A stretch of DNA of 64,000 bases from Coxiellaceae bacterium (GTDB lineage Bacteria > Pseudomonadota > Gammaproteobacteria > Coxiellales > Coxiellaceae). Shown one piece after another: positions 36,665 through 45,338 of the stretch. The position numbers and the translations under genes were made by a program. The stretch spans positions 26,374 to 90,373 of the forward strand of contig JARGPC010000009.1 in NCBI GenBank assembly GCA_029212885.1, written 5' to 3'. The notes beneath the pieces are model-generated. The model saw nothing but the letters and a program-made list of their open reading frames with translations. It ran no database searches and had not been told where the DNA came from. Every line of letters begins with the position of its first letter. Positions within the stretch are counted from its first letter, which is position 1.

Positions 36665-37207
36665 ATGTCGAGTTTTGAATCGTATATTAATGATTTAACT
36701 GAAGCGGGTTTGCCACACATGCTCGATGCAGAGCTTGAGCTATTGTTTCTTAGAGGGGCACTCTATGGTGTAAGAGAGCACTATTTAACCTGCAAGTTCT
36801 CCAAGCCAGAAGAAGAGGCGCGTGCATCGACAATAAGTTATTCCGATAATTTGATTTCCTTATTCACTGAGCTTCGCGCGCCCTTGGCAACAGTAGCTAT
36901 CGAAAAGATGCGTACGACCCTATCAAATGCTGCCATAGGCAGTGATGCATTTAAAGATGAATTAATATGGCTTGATAGTAAAAGAAAAGACTGTGAAAAA
37001 GCATGTGAAGTTATTAGCACACTGTCAAGCTGCTATGATAAGGCTGATCCACAACCAATGATTCGAGTGACTAGCAGTACAGACTTTGTCATTATGCCAC
37101 GTCGCATGTCGCCACATACGAGCTTAAGTGTTTTAACAACGCCAGGTTTGTCAGCAGATGAGAAAGCAGCTGCTGATCCAGCTAAAGCAAGGCTTCATTT
37201 AAAATAA
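36665..37207 (+). CDS. Unknown small soluble protein
   Basis: 180 aa, not recognised, no signal peptide or membrane segment; mostly helical (SFESYINDLTEAGLPHMLDA, LELLFLRGALYGVREHYL). C-terminus is Ala/Lys-rich (ADEKAAADPAKARLHLK). ATG 36665 has GGGAGG 8 nt upstream, so it is preferred to an open frame beginning at 36602. It is a lone gene between the FUSC operon and comEC. Possible effector on the same grounds as the other accessory proteins, weakly held. Confidence 0.6.
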   Translation: MSSFESYINDLTEAGLPHMLDAELELLFLRGALYGVREHYLTCKFSKPEEEARASTISYSDNLISLFTELRAPLATVAIEKMRTTLSNAAIGSDAFKDELIWLDSKRKDCEKACEVISTLSSCYDKADPQPMIRVTSSTDFVIMPRRMSPHTSLSVLTTPGLSADEKAAADPAKARLHLK

Positions 37208-37346
37208 AATATTACTATAAGCTACTGGATGTGTTTCGCTAGAAGAGGCGGTGCATCGTGAGCCACCTCCCAGGCCCTAGTGATTACAACAGTATTGTTT
37301 AGCATTACATTTACCTTGAAGATAAATCGATTTACGGAGCAGCAAC

Positions 37347-39506
37347 ATGCGACGTCGGTTTATTCTGTTGGGTATTTGCTTATTATTGATGGGTTATGGC
37401 TGGTTGCGCATCCATATGGCATTACGTTGGCAGTTGCCCACAGCTTGGATTGCTCATTCATTATCAGTGACGGGTAAAGTGATTTCCGAACCTAGCCTGC
37501 AGCAAGGGTTAATGCGATTTAAGCTAAGAACCTCAACGATTAATCGTAACCTCATACATCAAACAATACAGCTGTCATGGTTTGGGCCAAAATCCCGAGT
37601 GGCTATGGGTGAACGTTGCTATGGTGAGGTGAGTGTAAAACCGGTACATGCCCTGCGGAATCCACAGACTTTGCCCAGTCGCTTATGGCTGAGATCCTTT
37701 CAATACCGTGCGCAAGGCTATATTAAGCATGATCGATGGCATTGTGAAATGACATCATTGAATTTGCGTCACCGCTTGGTGAATCAAATTAAGCGCTCTA
37801 TAAAACAGCATTCATTAGCAGCATTTATTACTGCACTAACGGTGGGTATACAAACTAAATTATTATCAGCTGATTGGCAGGTGTTGCAACATACGGGCAC
37901 CAGTCATTTAGTTGCGATTTCAGGTTTGCATTTAGGTTTAGTCGCCTGGTTAAGTTATCAGTTAATGAATGGGCTGTGGCGGCTATCGGCACGTTTATGT
38001 TTGCGTATACCATCTCCCAAAGTGGCGGCTGTGGCAGCGATCATAGCTATGCTGTTGTACGCCGCATTATCTGGTTTTGCTATACCTACTCAGCGCGCAT
38101 TGGTGATGAACAGTGTGGTGATGTTGACATTATTATTAGCGATCAATTGGCCGCTCAGTTGGCGATTACTGTTGGCGGCTTTGGTGGTGTTAATCTGGCA
38201 ACCGTGGGATATTCTGTCGGCTAGTTTTTGGTTAAGCTTTGCGGCAGTCAGCTGGATTGCTTATATCATGTTGCATTTAGAGTCACTCAGCAGTTGGCGT
38301 GCGTGGTTACGCTTGCAGGCATTGATGTCATTGGGTTTATTGCCGCTCACCTTGTATTTTTTTCATGGCGTTTCGATTGCAGCATTAGCTGCTAATTTAG
38401 TGGCGATTCCATGGGTAAGTTTTATTTTAGTGCCTTGCACGCTATTGGCTTCGGCGATGGCGGCCATGCATCTCCCTTGGTCTGTAATGATATTTAAATT
38501 GTCTGGTTGGTTACTGTGGCCGCTATGGTTTTTTTTACAAACACTAGCAAATATGCCATACGGATATATCGCTTATTGGTTACCCAATGGATTGACTGCT
38601 TTTGTACTAGTGTTATTTGTGCTCTGGTTATGTGCACCACGTGGTGTACCTTATCGTTGGTTGGCGGTGATTGGTGTAGTGGCTATTTTTAGTTATCGCC
38701 AGCCGCAACCTAAGGCAGGTGAGGTGTGGGGCACGATGTTGGATGTTGGTCAGGGATTGGCAATGGTCATTCGTACTGCGCATCATGTGTTGATCTTTGA
38801 CACAGGGCCGCGTTATCCAACGGGATTTGATGCAGGGCAGATGGTGGTATTGCCGTACTTGCATTTTTTACATGTAAAACACATCGATCGCATTATGATT
38901 AGTCACGGTGATAATGATCATATTGGTGGGCTTAAAGCGCTATTGCAGTCGATGCCGGTTGCGGATGTATTGACCAGTGTGCCCACTAAACAGGTTAAGA
39001 TACATGCGAAGGTCCCCATTCAGTTTTGTTATGCGGGTCAACATTGGCGTTGGGATCAAGTGGATTTTGATGTGTTATATCCACCAAAAGGTTTGCCTTA
39101 TCATGCCAATAATAGCTCTTGCGTATTACGTATCAGTGCTAAAGATCGTCATATTTTATTAACCGGTGATATAGAGAAACCGGCAGAGCAATGGCTATTG
39201 CTGCATGCCAAAAATCAGCTGCCAGCTGAAATTTTACAAGTGCCGCATCATGGCAGTCGTACCTCATCGACGATGGCTTTTCTTAAGGCGGTACACCCGC
39301 AACTGGCATTAATTAGCTCAGGATTTTATAACCGTTTTCATTTTCCGCATTCTTCAGTTATTAGCAGATATAAACAGCTTGGTGTAAAAATGTTTAACAC
39401 AGCGAAGTCAGGATATTTTCGCGTTACTAGTAATAAGCATATAATCTGTTTGCCTATTAAATTCTTGAAAAAGGGAGTCTCTAGATGCGCAGACCTGCAC
39501 CATTAA
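37347..39506 (+). CDS. comEC: DNA internalization/competence channel ComEC/Rec2
   Basis: Inner-membrane channel that takes single-stranded DNA into the cytosol in natural transformation. 719 aa: N-terminal OB-like DUF4131 region, the ComEC membrane domain with 8-10 helices (HTGTSHLVAISGLHLGLVAW is its signature) and a C-terminal metallo-beta-lactamase-like domain (SHGDNDHIGG, VPHHGSRTSS). All parts look intact, so the gene is probably functional. In many gammaproteobacteria comEC is next to msbA-lpxK, as here apart from one inserted gene. Confidence 0.95.
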   Translation: MRRRFILLGICLLLMGYGWLRIHMALRWQLPTAWIAHSLSVTGKVISEPSLQQGLMRFKLRTSTINRNLIHQTIQLSWFGPKSRVAMGERCYGEVSVKPVHALRNPQTLPSRLWLRSFQYRAQGYIKHDRWHCEMTSLNLRHRLVNQIKRSIKQHSLAAFITALTVGIQTKLLSADWQVLQHTGTSHLVAISGLHLGLVAWLSYQLMNGLWRLSARLCLRIPSPKVAAVAAIIAMLLYAALSGFAIPTQRALVMNSVVMLTLLLAINWPLSWRLLLAALVVLIWQPWDILSASFWLSFAAVSWIAYIMLHLESLSSWRAWLRLQALMSLGLLPLTLYFFHGVSIAALAANLVAIPWVSFILVPCTLLASAMAAMHLPWSVMIFKLSGWLLWPLWFFLQTLANMPYGYIAYWLPNGLTAFVLVLFVLWLCAPRGVPYRWLAVIGVVAIFSYRQPQPKAGEVWGTMLDVGQGLAMVIRTAHHVLIFDTGPRYPTGFDAGQMVVLPYLHFLHVKHIDRIMISHGDNDHIGGLKALLQSMPVADVLTSVPTKQVKIHAKVPIQFCYAGQHWRWDQVDFDVLYPPKGLPYHANNSSCVLRISAKDRHILLTGDIEKPAEQWLLLHAKNQLPAEILQVPHHGSRTSSTMAFLKAVHPQLALISSGFYNRFHFPHSSVISRYKQLGVKMFNTAKSGYFRVTSNKHIICLPIKFLKKGVSRCADLHH

Positions 39507-40621
39507 ATTTTTATGAAACTGTCAGTGACCCTACTGATGATGCGCGATACGGTCGTCGCGGAAAAACGTGTATTGAGACTTATATGCGTGATCTGCGTTA
39601 TACATCAGTCACTATCGATGTTTTTGTTCAGCTGGTTGCTCGTTGTGATAATGGTTGTGATGATGAAACCAACCCTTTGTTGATTGATGAAGGTACTTGC
39701 GTATTGGATCTAGAGGGTAAGCCTCTATCTCAACAGCAGGTTAATATTATACGTGAAGCGGCCCGCAGTTCTGCTCAGGGTATTTTATATGAGAAGGCTA
39801 GTAAGGAAAGTGTAGGTTCTTTTGTGGATCGAAAGTTAGCATGTGAGTTAAGAGGCGAGGAGTTTGCGCATGATTATAATCATAAACGGCACTTAGAAGA
39901 TATTGGATATTTGTTTTTAGCGCTCAATTACGCGTTACAAAATCGAGAGTTGGTCACTTTTGATGATAAAACCCGGAGTGGCGACTTAACTATCGCGCGT
40001 CGTCATATGTATTCTAATTGCTTGTTTGTAGATGGCCAGCGCTTTGGTAAGGCTTTTAACAATATGATTGCTGAGATTCCTATCTGGAAGGATTCTAATA
40101 AGTGGTACGACTTAAATCGAATGATGTTGTCGGCGCACTGGGAGAGGCTAGACATACCGAATCTCTTTTTTGAAAAAGAAATATCTGCAAAACGTCTTTT
40201 GTACAGCATAAAACACTTGCAGGAAGAATGTACGAATTTTTTCAAAGCGGAGTCACCAGCTTATGAGAGTTATTATGTAAGTGCAATGAGTGAACTCTAT
40301 TGGACGTATGTATCACTCGCAAAATATTGTGTCGATACTCAGCAACCTACGGTTTCTTTTACTAAAGCTACCTTTAGTATTAGGCCCCCAGCCGACGGTA
40401 GGATGCGAGATGGGGTAATGGCGTATTTGGAAGCCTTTGTTGCAAAGCTGGAATCTGCAGATGAGACTACGGGTGCTGGCGCTGGTGAGGCGTCAAAACC
40501 TGATGCGGTGGTTGATGCGATGATTAGGCAGCGTGAATTACTCCATATTTCAACCGCTCAAGCGGTGGTTGATATTCCTCCTGAGCCAGGGGCTGGGTCT
40601 GTAGGTTTGGCATTGTCTTGA
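39485..40621 (+). CDS. Unknown soluble protein wedged between comEC and msbA
   Basis: 378 aa, no recognised domain, signal or membrane segment. It overlaps the 3' end of comEC by 22 bp, with GGGAG 7-10 nt before ATG. Mixed helical sequence with several Cys in the first 120 residues (CDNGCDD, CVLD, CELRGEE) and an acidic helix-rich middle. The tail is low complexity, with GAGAGE near residue 338 and EPGAGSVGLALS at the end, similar in composition to the tail of the kinase-like protein at 43688. It interrupts a conserved neighbourhood and so is probably acquired; a secreted effector is possible. Confidence 0.7.
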   Translation: MRRPAPLNFYETVSDPTDDARYGRRGKTCIETYMRDLRYTSVTIDVFVQLVARCDNGCDDETNPLLIDEGTCVLDLEGKPLSQQQVNIIREAARSSAQGILYEKASKESVGSFVDRKLACELRGEEFAHDYNHKRHLEDIGYLFLALNYALQNRELVTFDDKTRSGDLTIARRHMYSNCLFVDGQRFGKAFNNMIAEIPIWKDSNKWYDLNRMMLSAHWERLDIPNLFFEKEISAKRLLYSIKHLQEECTNFFKAESPAYESYYVSAMSELYWTYVSLAKYCVDTQQPTVSFTKATFSIRPPADGRMRDGVMAYLEAFVAKLESADETTGAGAGEASKPDAVVDAMIRQRELLHISTAQAVVDIPPEPGAGSVGLALS

Positions 40622-40689
40622 GTTGTAACTTGACATAATCCCATAAAGTTAATGGATTCATAAACCAAGACTTAACTGGCTTTTTTCTG

Positions 40690-40695
40690 TATAAT
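40690..40695 (+). promoter_or_regulatory. -10 element upstream of msbA
   Basis: Perfect TATAAT 36 bp before the msbA start in the gap after the unknown gene. No strong -35 at standard spacing. It suggests msbA-lpxK have their own promoter. Confidence 0.4.
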
Positions 40696-40730
40696 GCATC
40701 GCTGATAAAGTGACGTTTGGGTGAATTAAG

Positions 40731-42482
40731 TTGTTGTTTAAATTAGATAAAAAGGGTCGTCAGGTCTATGGCCGACTGCTAAAAGCGACGCGTGAATACT
40801 GGAAAGCTTTCCTCTTTGGTGTGATTGGTACGATTGTGCTGTCATTGATCGATGCGGGCTTTGCTTGGTTGATTAAGCCGATCATCAATGAGGGCTTTAT
40901 CAATAAAAATACGCATTTCATCACATGGTTACCGTTAGCTATTGTGATTATCTTCCTATTGCGCGGTTGTGCTGGCTTTGCTTCCAGTTATTATATCGTG
41001 CGTGTAGCGCGCTGTGTTGTACGCGATTTTCGCCAAAAAATCTTTGCCCATTTGCTCAAGTTGCCCAGCCGTTTTTATGATCAGAATTCCTCGGGCCATA
41101 TCTTGTCGACCATTGTTTACAATGTAGAACAGGTTGCTGAGGCGAGCTCTAATGCGTTATTAATCTTATTGCGCGAGTTAGCTTTAGCGATTGGCTTGGT
41201 GATGGTTATGTTTGCTATCAGTTGGAAGCTGACTTTATTGTTTGTTGTGTTGGGTCCTGTGTTAGGTTGGGTGATTAAAATCACCAGTCGTCGTATGCGA
41301 CGCCTGAGTGGTAATGTGCAAAAAACTGTTGGTGATATCACTCACGTGGCTGAAGAAAGCATTGAAGGTTATAAGGTGATTCGTGTTTACGGTGGTCAGT
41401 CATACGAAACCAATAAGTTTAATAAAACAACTGATCTAGGTCGGCAGCGTGAATTAAAAGTAGCGGTGACCAATAGCATTGGTACATCGATTGTGCAGGT
41501 AATTATTGCTGTGCCGATAGCCTTAACCTTATGGTTTGCCACATCACCGACATTAGGTATTAGTGCCGGTGGCTTTGCCGCGATGGTGGCGGCGTTATTG
41601 CAATTGTTGCGTCCGGTACGTCGTTTGACGTTAGTGAATAATACTGTGCAAAGTGGTTTGGCCGCAGCCGAGAGTATCTTTGAGTTACTGGATAAGCCTG
41701 CAGAAATAGACAGCGGCGATTATAAAGTAGAACGCGCAAAAGGTCAGATCAGTTTTAATAGTGTCGGTTTTGCTTATAACGATGACAGTAATAAGGCTAC
41801 GTTGTCGGGCATTAGTTTTGATGTTGCGCCAGGTCAAGTGGTGGCGCTAGTGGGTCGCTCTGGTGCGGGTAAGACGACACTGATTAATCTGTTGCCGCGT
41901 TTTTATGAATTACAGCAAGGTCAAATTACGATTGATGGTGTGCCGATTCAGGATTATGAATTAGCGAACTTGCGTCAACAAATGTCATTGGTATCGCAAC
42001 ATGCCACATTGTTTAACGATACCATTGCGCATAATATTGCTTATGGTGCTGGCAGCAGTGATTATACCGAGCAAGATATTATTAAAGCAGCAGAAGCAGC
42101 GCATGCGATGGAGTTTATTAATGAGTTACCGCAAGGTTTAAATACTATGGTTGGTGAGAATGGTGTGTTATTGTCTGGCGGTCAGCGTCAACGTTTAGCG
42201 ATTGCGCGTGCATTATTAAAAGACGCGCCAATATTAATTTTGGATGAGGCGACATCTGCGTTAGATTCACATGCTGAGCGTCATATTCAAGAGGCTTTGA
42301 GCCGTTTAATGCAAAACCGTACAACACTAGTGATTGCGCATCGCTTATCGACTATTGAGAATGCCGATAAGATTGTTGTGTTAGAGCAGGGTAGGTTAAT
42401 TGAGCATGGCACGCACGATGAATTGCTGGAAGCCGAGGGTGATTATGCTGGTTTGCATGCAGTACAATTTGGTGTAGCATGA
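40731..42482 (+). CDS. msbA: Lipid A export ATP-binding/permease MsbA
   Basis: Half-size ABC exporter that flips lipid A-core across the inner membrane. 583 aa: six-helix transmembrane domain (residues about 20-310) and a nucleotide-binding domain with Walker A GRSGAGKT, signature LSGGQRQRLAIARALL and Walker B ILILDEATSALD, H-loop IAHRLSTI. Starts at TTG 40731 after GGGTGAATTAAG. The stop overlaps the lpxK start by 4 bp (ATGA), the usual operon for lipid A synthesis. Confidence 0.96.
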   Translation: MLFKLDKKGRQVYGRLLKATREYWKAFLFGVIGTIVLSLIDAGFAWLIKPIINEGFINKNTHFITWLPLAIVIIFLLRGCAGFASSYYIVRVARCVVRDFRQKIFAHLLKLPSRFYDQNSSGHILSTIVYNVEQVAEASSNALLILLRELALAIGLVMVMFAISWKLTLLFVVLGPVLGWVIKITSRRMRRLSGNVQKTVGDITHVAEESIEGYKVIRVYGGQSYETNKFNKTTDLGRQRELKVAVTNSIGTSIVQVIIAVPIALTLWFATSPTLGISAGGFAAMVAALLQLLRPVRRLTLVNNTVQSGLAAAESIFELLDKPAEIDSGDYKVERAKGQISFNSVGFAYNDDSNKATLSGISFDVAPGQVVALVGRSGAGKTTLINLLPRFYELQQGQITIDGVPIQDYELANLRQQMSLVSQHATLFNDTIAHNIAYGAGSSDYTEQDIIKAAEAAHAMEFINELPQGLNTMVGENGVLLSGGQRQRLAIARALLKDAPILILDEATSALDSHAERHIQEALSRLMQNRTTLVIAHRLSTIENADKIVVLEQGRLIEHGTHDELLEAEGDYAGLHAVQFGVA

Positions 42483-43522
42483 AGTTTTGGTACCAAAAGC
42501 GATCATTAAAAGCATGGATGCTATCACCGTTAGCGTTGTTGTATCATTGTATTATTAGTGTTCGTAAAGCGTTTTATCATTCTGGTGTATTTAAAACTAC
42601 AAAGCTGAATGCACCTGTTATTGTTGTCGGTAATATAACTGTCGGTGGTACCGGTAAATCCCCAATGGTTGGTTGGTTAGCGCACTATTTGCAATCGCTT
42701 GGCTTTACTCCGGGCGTTGTGAGTCGCGGTTATCGTGGCTCGTTAAATCAAACGCCGACTTTAGTGACTGAGCAGCATAGTGCTGATCAGGTGGGTGATG
42801 AGGCGCTGATGCTGTTTCAAGCGACAAAAATACCCGTGGTGGTATGTCGTGATAGGGTGGCTGCTGGACAGCATTTATTAGCACAAACCAGTTGCGATAT
42901 TATTATCAGTGATGATGGTTTGCAGCATTACGCTTTGCAGCGTGATATTGAAATCATTATGGTCGATGGTAAACGGCGTTTTGGTAATGGCTTGTGTTTG
43001 CCGGCTGGGCCATTGCGTGAATTAAAAAGTCGTTGTGAAAAGTCGCCGTGGGTAGTGTATACCAATGATGACACAGCGTCTTATAACTTGCAGTTAAAGC
43101 CGAGCGATTTACTGCATCTAGGTCAGTCTATCCCATTAGCGCAACTGCAAACTAAAACTGTGCATGCGGTGGCGGGTATAGGTCATCCGGAACGATTTTT
43201 CGAAACCTTACGGTCCTTGGGTGCTGATGTTATTGAACATCCGATGCCGGATCATCATTCGTTTTCGCCACAAGATTTGCAGTTTGATGATGAGCATTGG
43301 GTGGTGATTACGGCTAAGGATGCGGTTAAGTGTAAGGAATTTTTGCTATTAGATATGGATCCCGGGTCTTCGCCCGGGATGACAAGTAAAAGAACTTTTA
43401 TCCCGGCCCACGAGCCGGGATCCGGTCAAAAAGCTTCTTTCATTTATGTCTTAGAGGTTGAGGCGGTATTAAGCCTAGCGTGGTTGTCAGACTTTTCTAA
43501 GGCGATCTCTCAGCTGCATTAA
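42479..43522 (+). CDS. lpxK: Tetraacyldisaccharide 4'-kinase LpxK with an in-frame repeat insertion
   Basis: Phosphorylates the 4' position of the lipid A precursor at the inner membrane. N-terminal membrane helix, Walker A-like GNITVGGTGKSP, and conserved VSRGYRG, VGDEALML, SDDGLQH and PMPDHHSFSP followed by ITAKDAVKC. Between about residues 293 and 318 the frame runs through two palindromic repeats (43356-43427), adding about 26 residues such as DPGSSPGMTSK and PAHEPGSG that have no counterpart in the family. The insertion lies between the Lys/Asp-containing AKDAVKC and the final strand, so the protein may still fold. Frame stays open and length (347 aa) exceeds the usual 320-330. Confidence 0.93.
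   Translation: MKFWYQKRSLKAWMLSPLALLYHCIISVRKAFYHSGVFKTTKLNAPVIVVGNITVGGTGKSPMVGWLAHYLQSLGFTPGVVSRGYRGSLNQTPTLVTEQHSADQVGDEALMLFQATKIPVVVCRDRVAAGQHLLAQTSCDIIISDDGLQHYALQRDIEIIMVDGKRRFGNGLCLPAGPLRELKSRCEKSPWVVYTNDDTASYNLQLKPSDLLHLGQSIPLAQLQTKTVHAVAGIGHPERFFETLRSLGADVIEHPMPDHHSFSPQDLQFDDEHWVVITAKDAVKCKEFLLLDMDPGSSPGMTSKRTFIPAHEPGSGQKASFIYVLEVEAVLSLAWLSDFSKAISQLH
43356..43427. repeat. Two opposed palindromic repeats inside lpxK coding sequence
   Basis: 43356-43384 is one element (CCCGGGTCTTCGCCCGGG core) in reverse orientation, 43399-43427 a second (CCCGGCCCACGAGCCGGG core) in forward orientation. Both belong to the family in arrays A, C, D and E, but here they are translated in frame. Confidence 0.9.
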
Positions 43523-43687
43523 ATATTAAGGCGGCGTATCATCTTTAGTTGTTGTAGTTCAATACCCCAAAATTAACAAAAACGATTCCATAAGGTTTTT
43601 AATCGGCTCTTAAGTATTTATGACTTTTTCAGTCATATGCACGTTGTTACAATTTCATGAGTTGTTTAAAGTGTAAGAGGATTAAGA

Positions 43688-45247
43688 ATGAGATATTGCC
43701 CGCCCGTACTGACTGCATCAGAAGGCTGTGGTTTTACTGTCAGTAAGATTTCAAGAAAAAGTATTCCTAGTATGCCTGGTGCTCCTATTCGACTGAGTGC
43801 TTATCAGTTAACTGAAAAAAGTACCGGAAAGACTGCGCTTTATACTGCGCAGCATGAAGAGGTCGATGAGTCTCTACCCAGTATATCTCAGATCAGAAGC
43901 AGTCAATTATCAGATGTAAACAAGAAGCGAAAGATTCGAGATGTGTTGTATCCCGCTGGCGGATATTCTAACGTTAAAAAATTACAAAGAGTATTGAAAG
44001 GTGACGAGGGTGTGGATGACCCATTTCCGTCAGTGATTGCTTTAAAGTGTTATAAGGCGCGGTCGGACGATTCTAAAAAAGCGGAAACTATCGCTGCTGC
44101 CAAGCGTTGCAGCAGCTTGTATCGCGAAATGGGACAATTTTCCTTGATGTTTTCAAGTGAGCGTCAAGATGCGAGTGGTCATTTGGCTGAAGGAAGTGAT
44201 AAGTATTTTTTGATGATGCCGTATTACGGTAAAGGGTATGATTTATTAAAGTTACTGGCGGATCAGACTTTGTTGCCAAAGCCGGTCAGCGCTGAACAGC
44301 TGATTCCACTTTTTTATCGCCTATTGCATGATGTTAGTGTGCTGCATGAGCGTTTTGGTATGCCTATTGTTGATTTAAAGCCTGAAAATATGATTCTCGA
44401 GTTTGATGAAACGGGTGAGCCAATAGCGATTCGCCTGATTGACTTAGATGGGGTGTTTTATGAGGGTGTTAGTTATACGCTTGCTTATTTAACTGAAAAG
44501 GATCGCAGTAAGTATGCGGGTGATGGTATGCTGCGTGAAGACATACCGTTTGAAGTTGATTTTCGTTCTCTCAGCATTGTATTAAATTTGCTTTGTAGCG
44601 ATCTGATCAGTGATTATTGTGTTGACCGTGTCAGCACCAAAAGGCGTAGTGGTAAATTGACGCATCAACATCATGATTTCACTCCGCGAGCTTTTATGCA
44701 ATTGAGTGAATCTCAGTTTGAGTTGTTAGCAATGATTTCGCAGCTGCAAAGAGGTAAAAATCCGGCGGACGAAACAATGCCGCTATGTCTTAGAAGAGAT
44801 GTCTTAAGCGATCTCACTGTGATTGTTCAGCAAGGTAAGCGGGAGTACGTACGTCATGAGGCTATCATTAAAAAATTGATATCGCCTTCGGTGTCTGATG
44901 ATCTGAAGGCGAGGTTAGAGAAGCAGAAGCAATATAGCCATAAATTTGTTGATTGTTATCTTCAAGTTTGTCGGTTGTATGCTGACATAAATACTACGGA
45001 AGATTGCAGTCAGCTTAACAGCCATCAGCTCAGTGATTACGTTGGTTTGCGAAGTCGGCTCATTAATGAGCTTCGTAGCTTCACATCGGGTTTTGCTTCT
45101 AAGCTGCGTGTGACTACTGCTCAGCTAGCACCTTCGTTAGAGCATGATAGCGCGCCCACGGGCGCCGCAGCCGTAGCCACCGCTGCGGGCGTAGGCGCGG
45201 GCGCTGAGGATGATGATGCACCAAGTCCGCGCTTCAGGTTTAAATAA
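43688..45247 (+). CDS. Eukaryotic-type protein-kinase-like protein, candidate effector
   Basis: 519 aa. The segment about 115-320 has protein kinase landmarks: VAIK-like Lys in VIALKCYK (K120), catalytic loop IVDLKPENMIL (D229, K231, N234; the HRD His/Arg are replaced) and DFG-like IDLDGV (D252), then FRSLSIVLNLL like the F-helix. The first 110 residues and the last 150 have no known domain; the end is Ala/Gly-rich then acidic (AAGVGAGAEDDDAPSP). No membrane segment. Kinase-fold proteins with atypical loops of this sort are known among Legionella Dot/Icm effectors. Starts at ATG 43688 after AAGAGGATTA. It opens an island of accessory genes downstream of lpxK. Confidence 0.75.
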   Translation: MRYCPPVLTASEGCGFTVSKISRKSIPSMPGAPIRLSAYQLTEKSTGKTALYTAQHEEVDESLPSISQIRSSQLSDVNKKRKIRDVLYPAGGYSNVKKLQRVLKGDEGVDDPFPSVIALKCYKARSDDSKKAETIAAAKRCSSLYREMGQFSLMFSSERQDASGHLAEGSDKYFLMMPYYGKGYDLLKLLADQTLLPKPVSAEQLIPLFYRLLHDVSVLHERFGMPIVDLKPENMILEFDETGEPIAIRLIDLDGVFYEGVSYTLAYLTEKDRSKYAGDGMLREDIPFEVDFRSLSIVLNLLCSDLISDYCVDRVSTKRRSGKLTHQHHDFTPRAFMQLSESQFELLAMISQLQRGKNPADETMPLCLRRDVLSDLTVIVQQGKREYVRHEAIIKKLISPSVSDDLKARLEKQKQYSHKFVDCYLQVCRLYADINTTEDCSQLNSHQLSDYVGLRSRLINELRSFTSGFASKLRVTTAQLAPSLEHDSAPTGAAAVATAAGVGAGAEDDDAPSPRFRFK

Positions 45248-45338
45248 TATTTTTTTACTGCGCTGGCAAGTACTTATTAAGCCGCCCTGTTAAGTTGCTC
45301 AATCGGTTATATTGTTAGCCGTAGTCTATAATTTAAAG

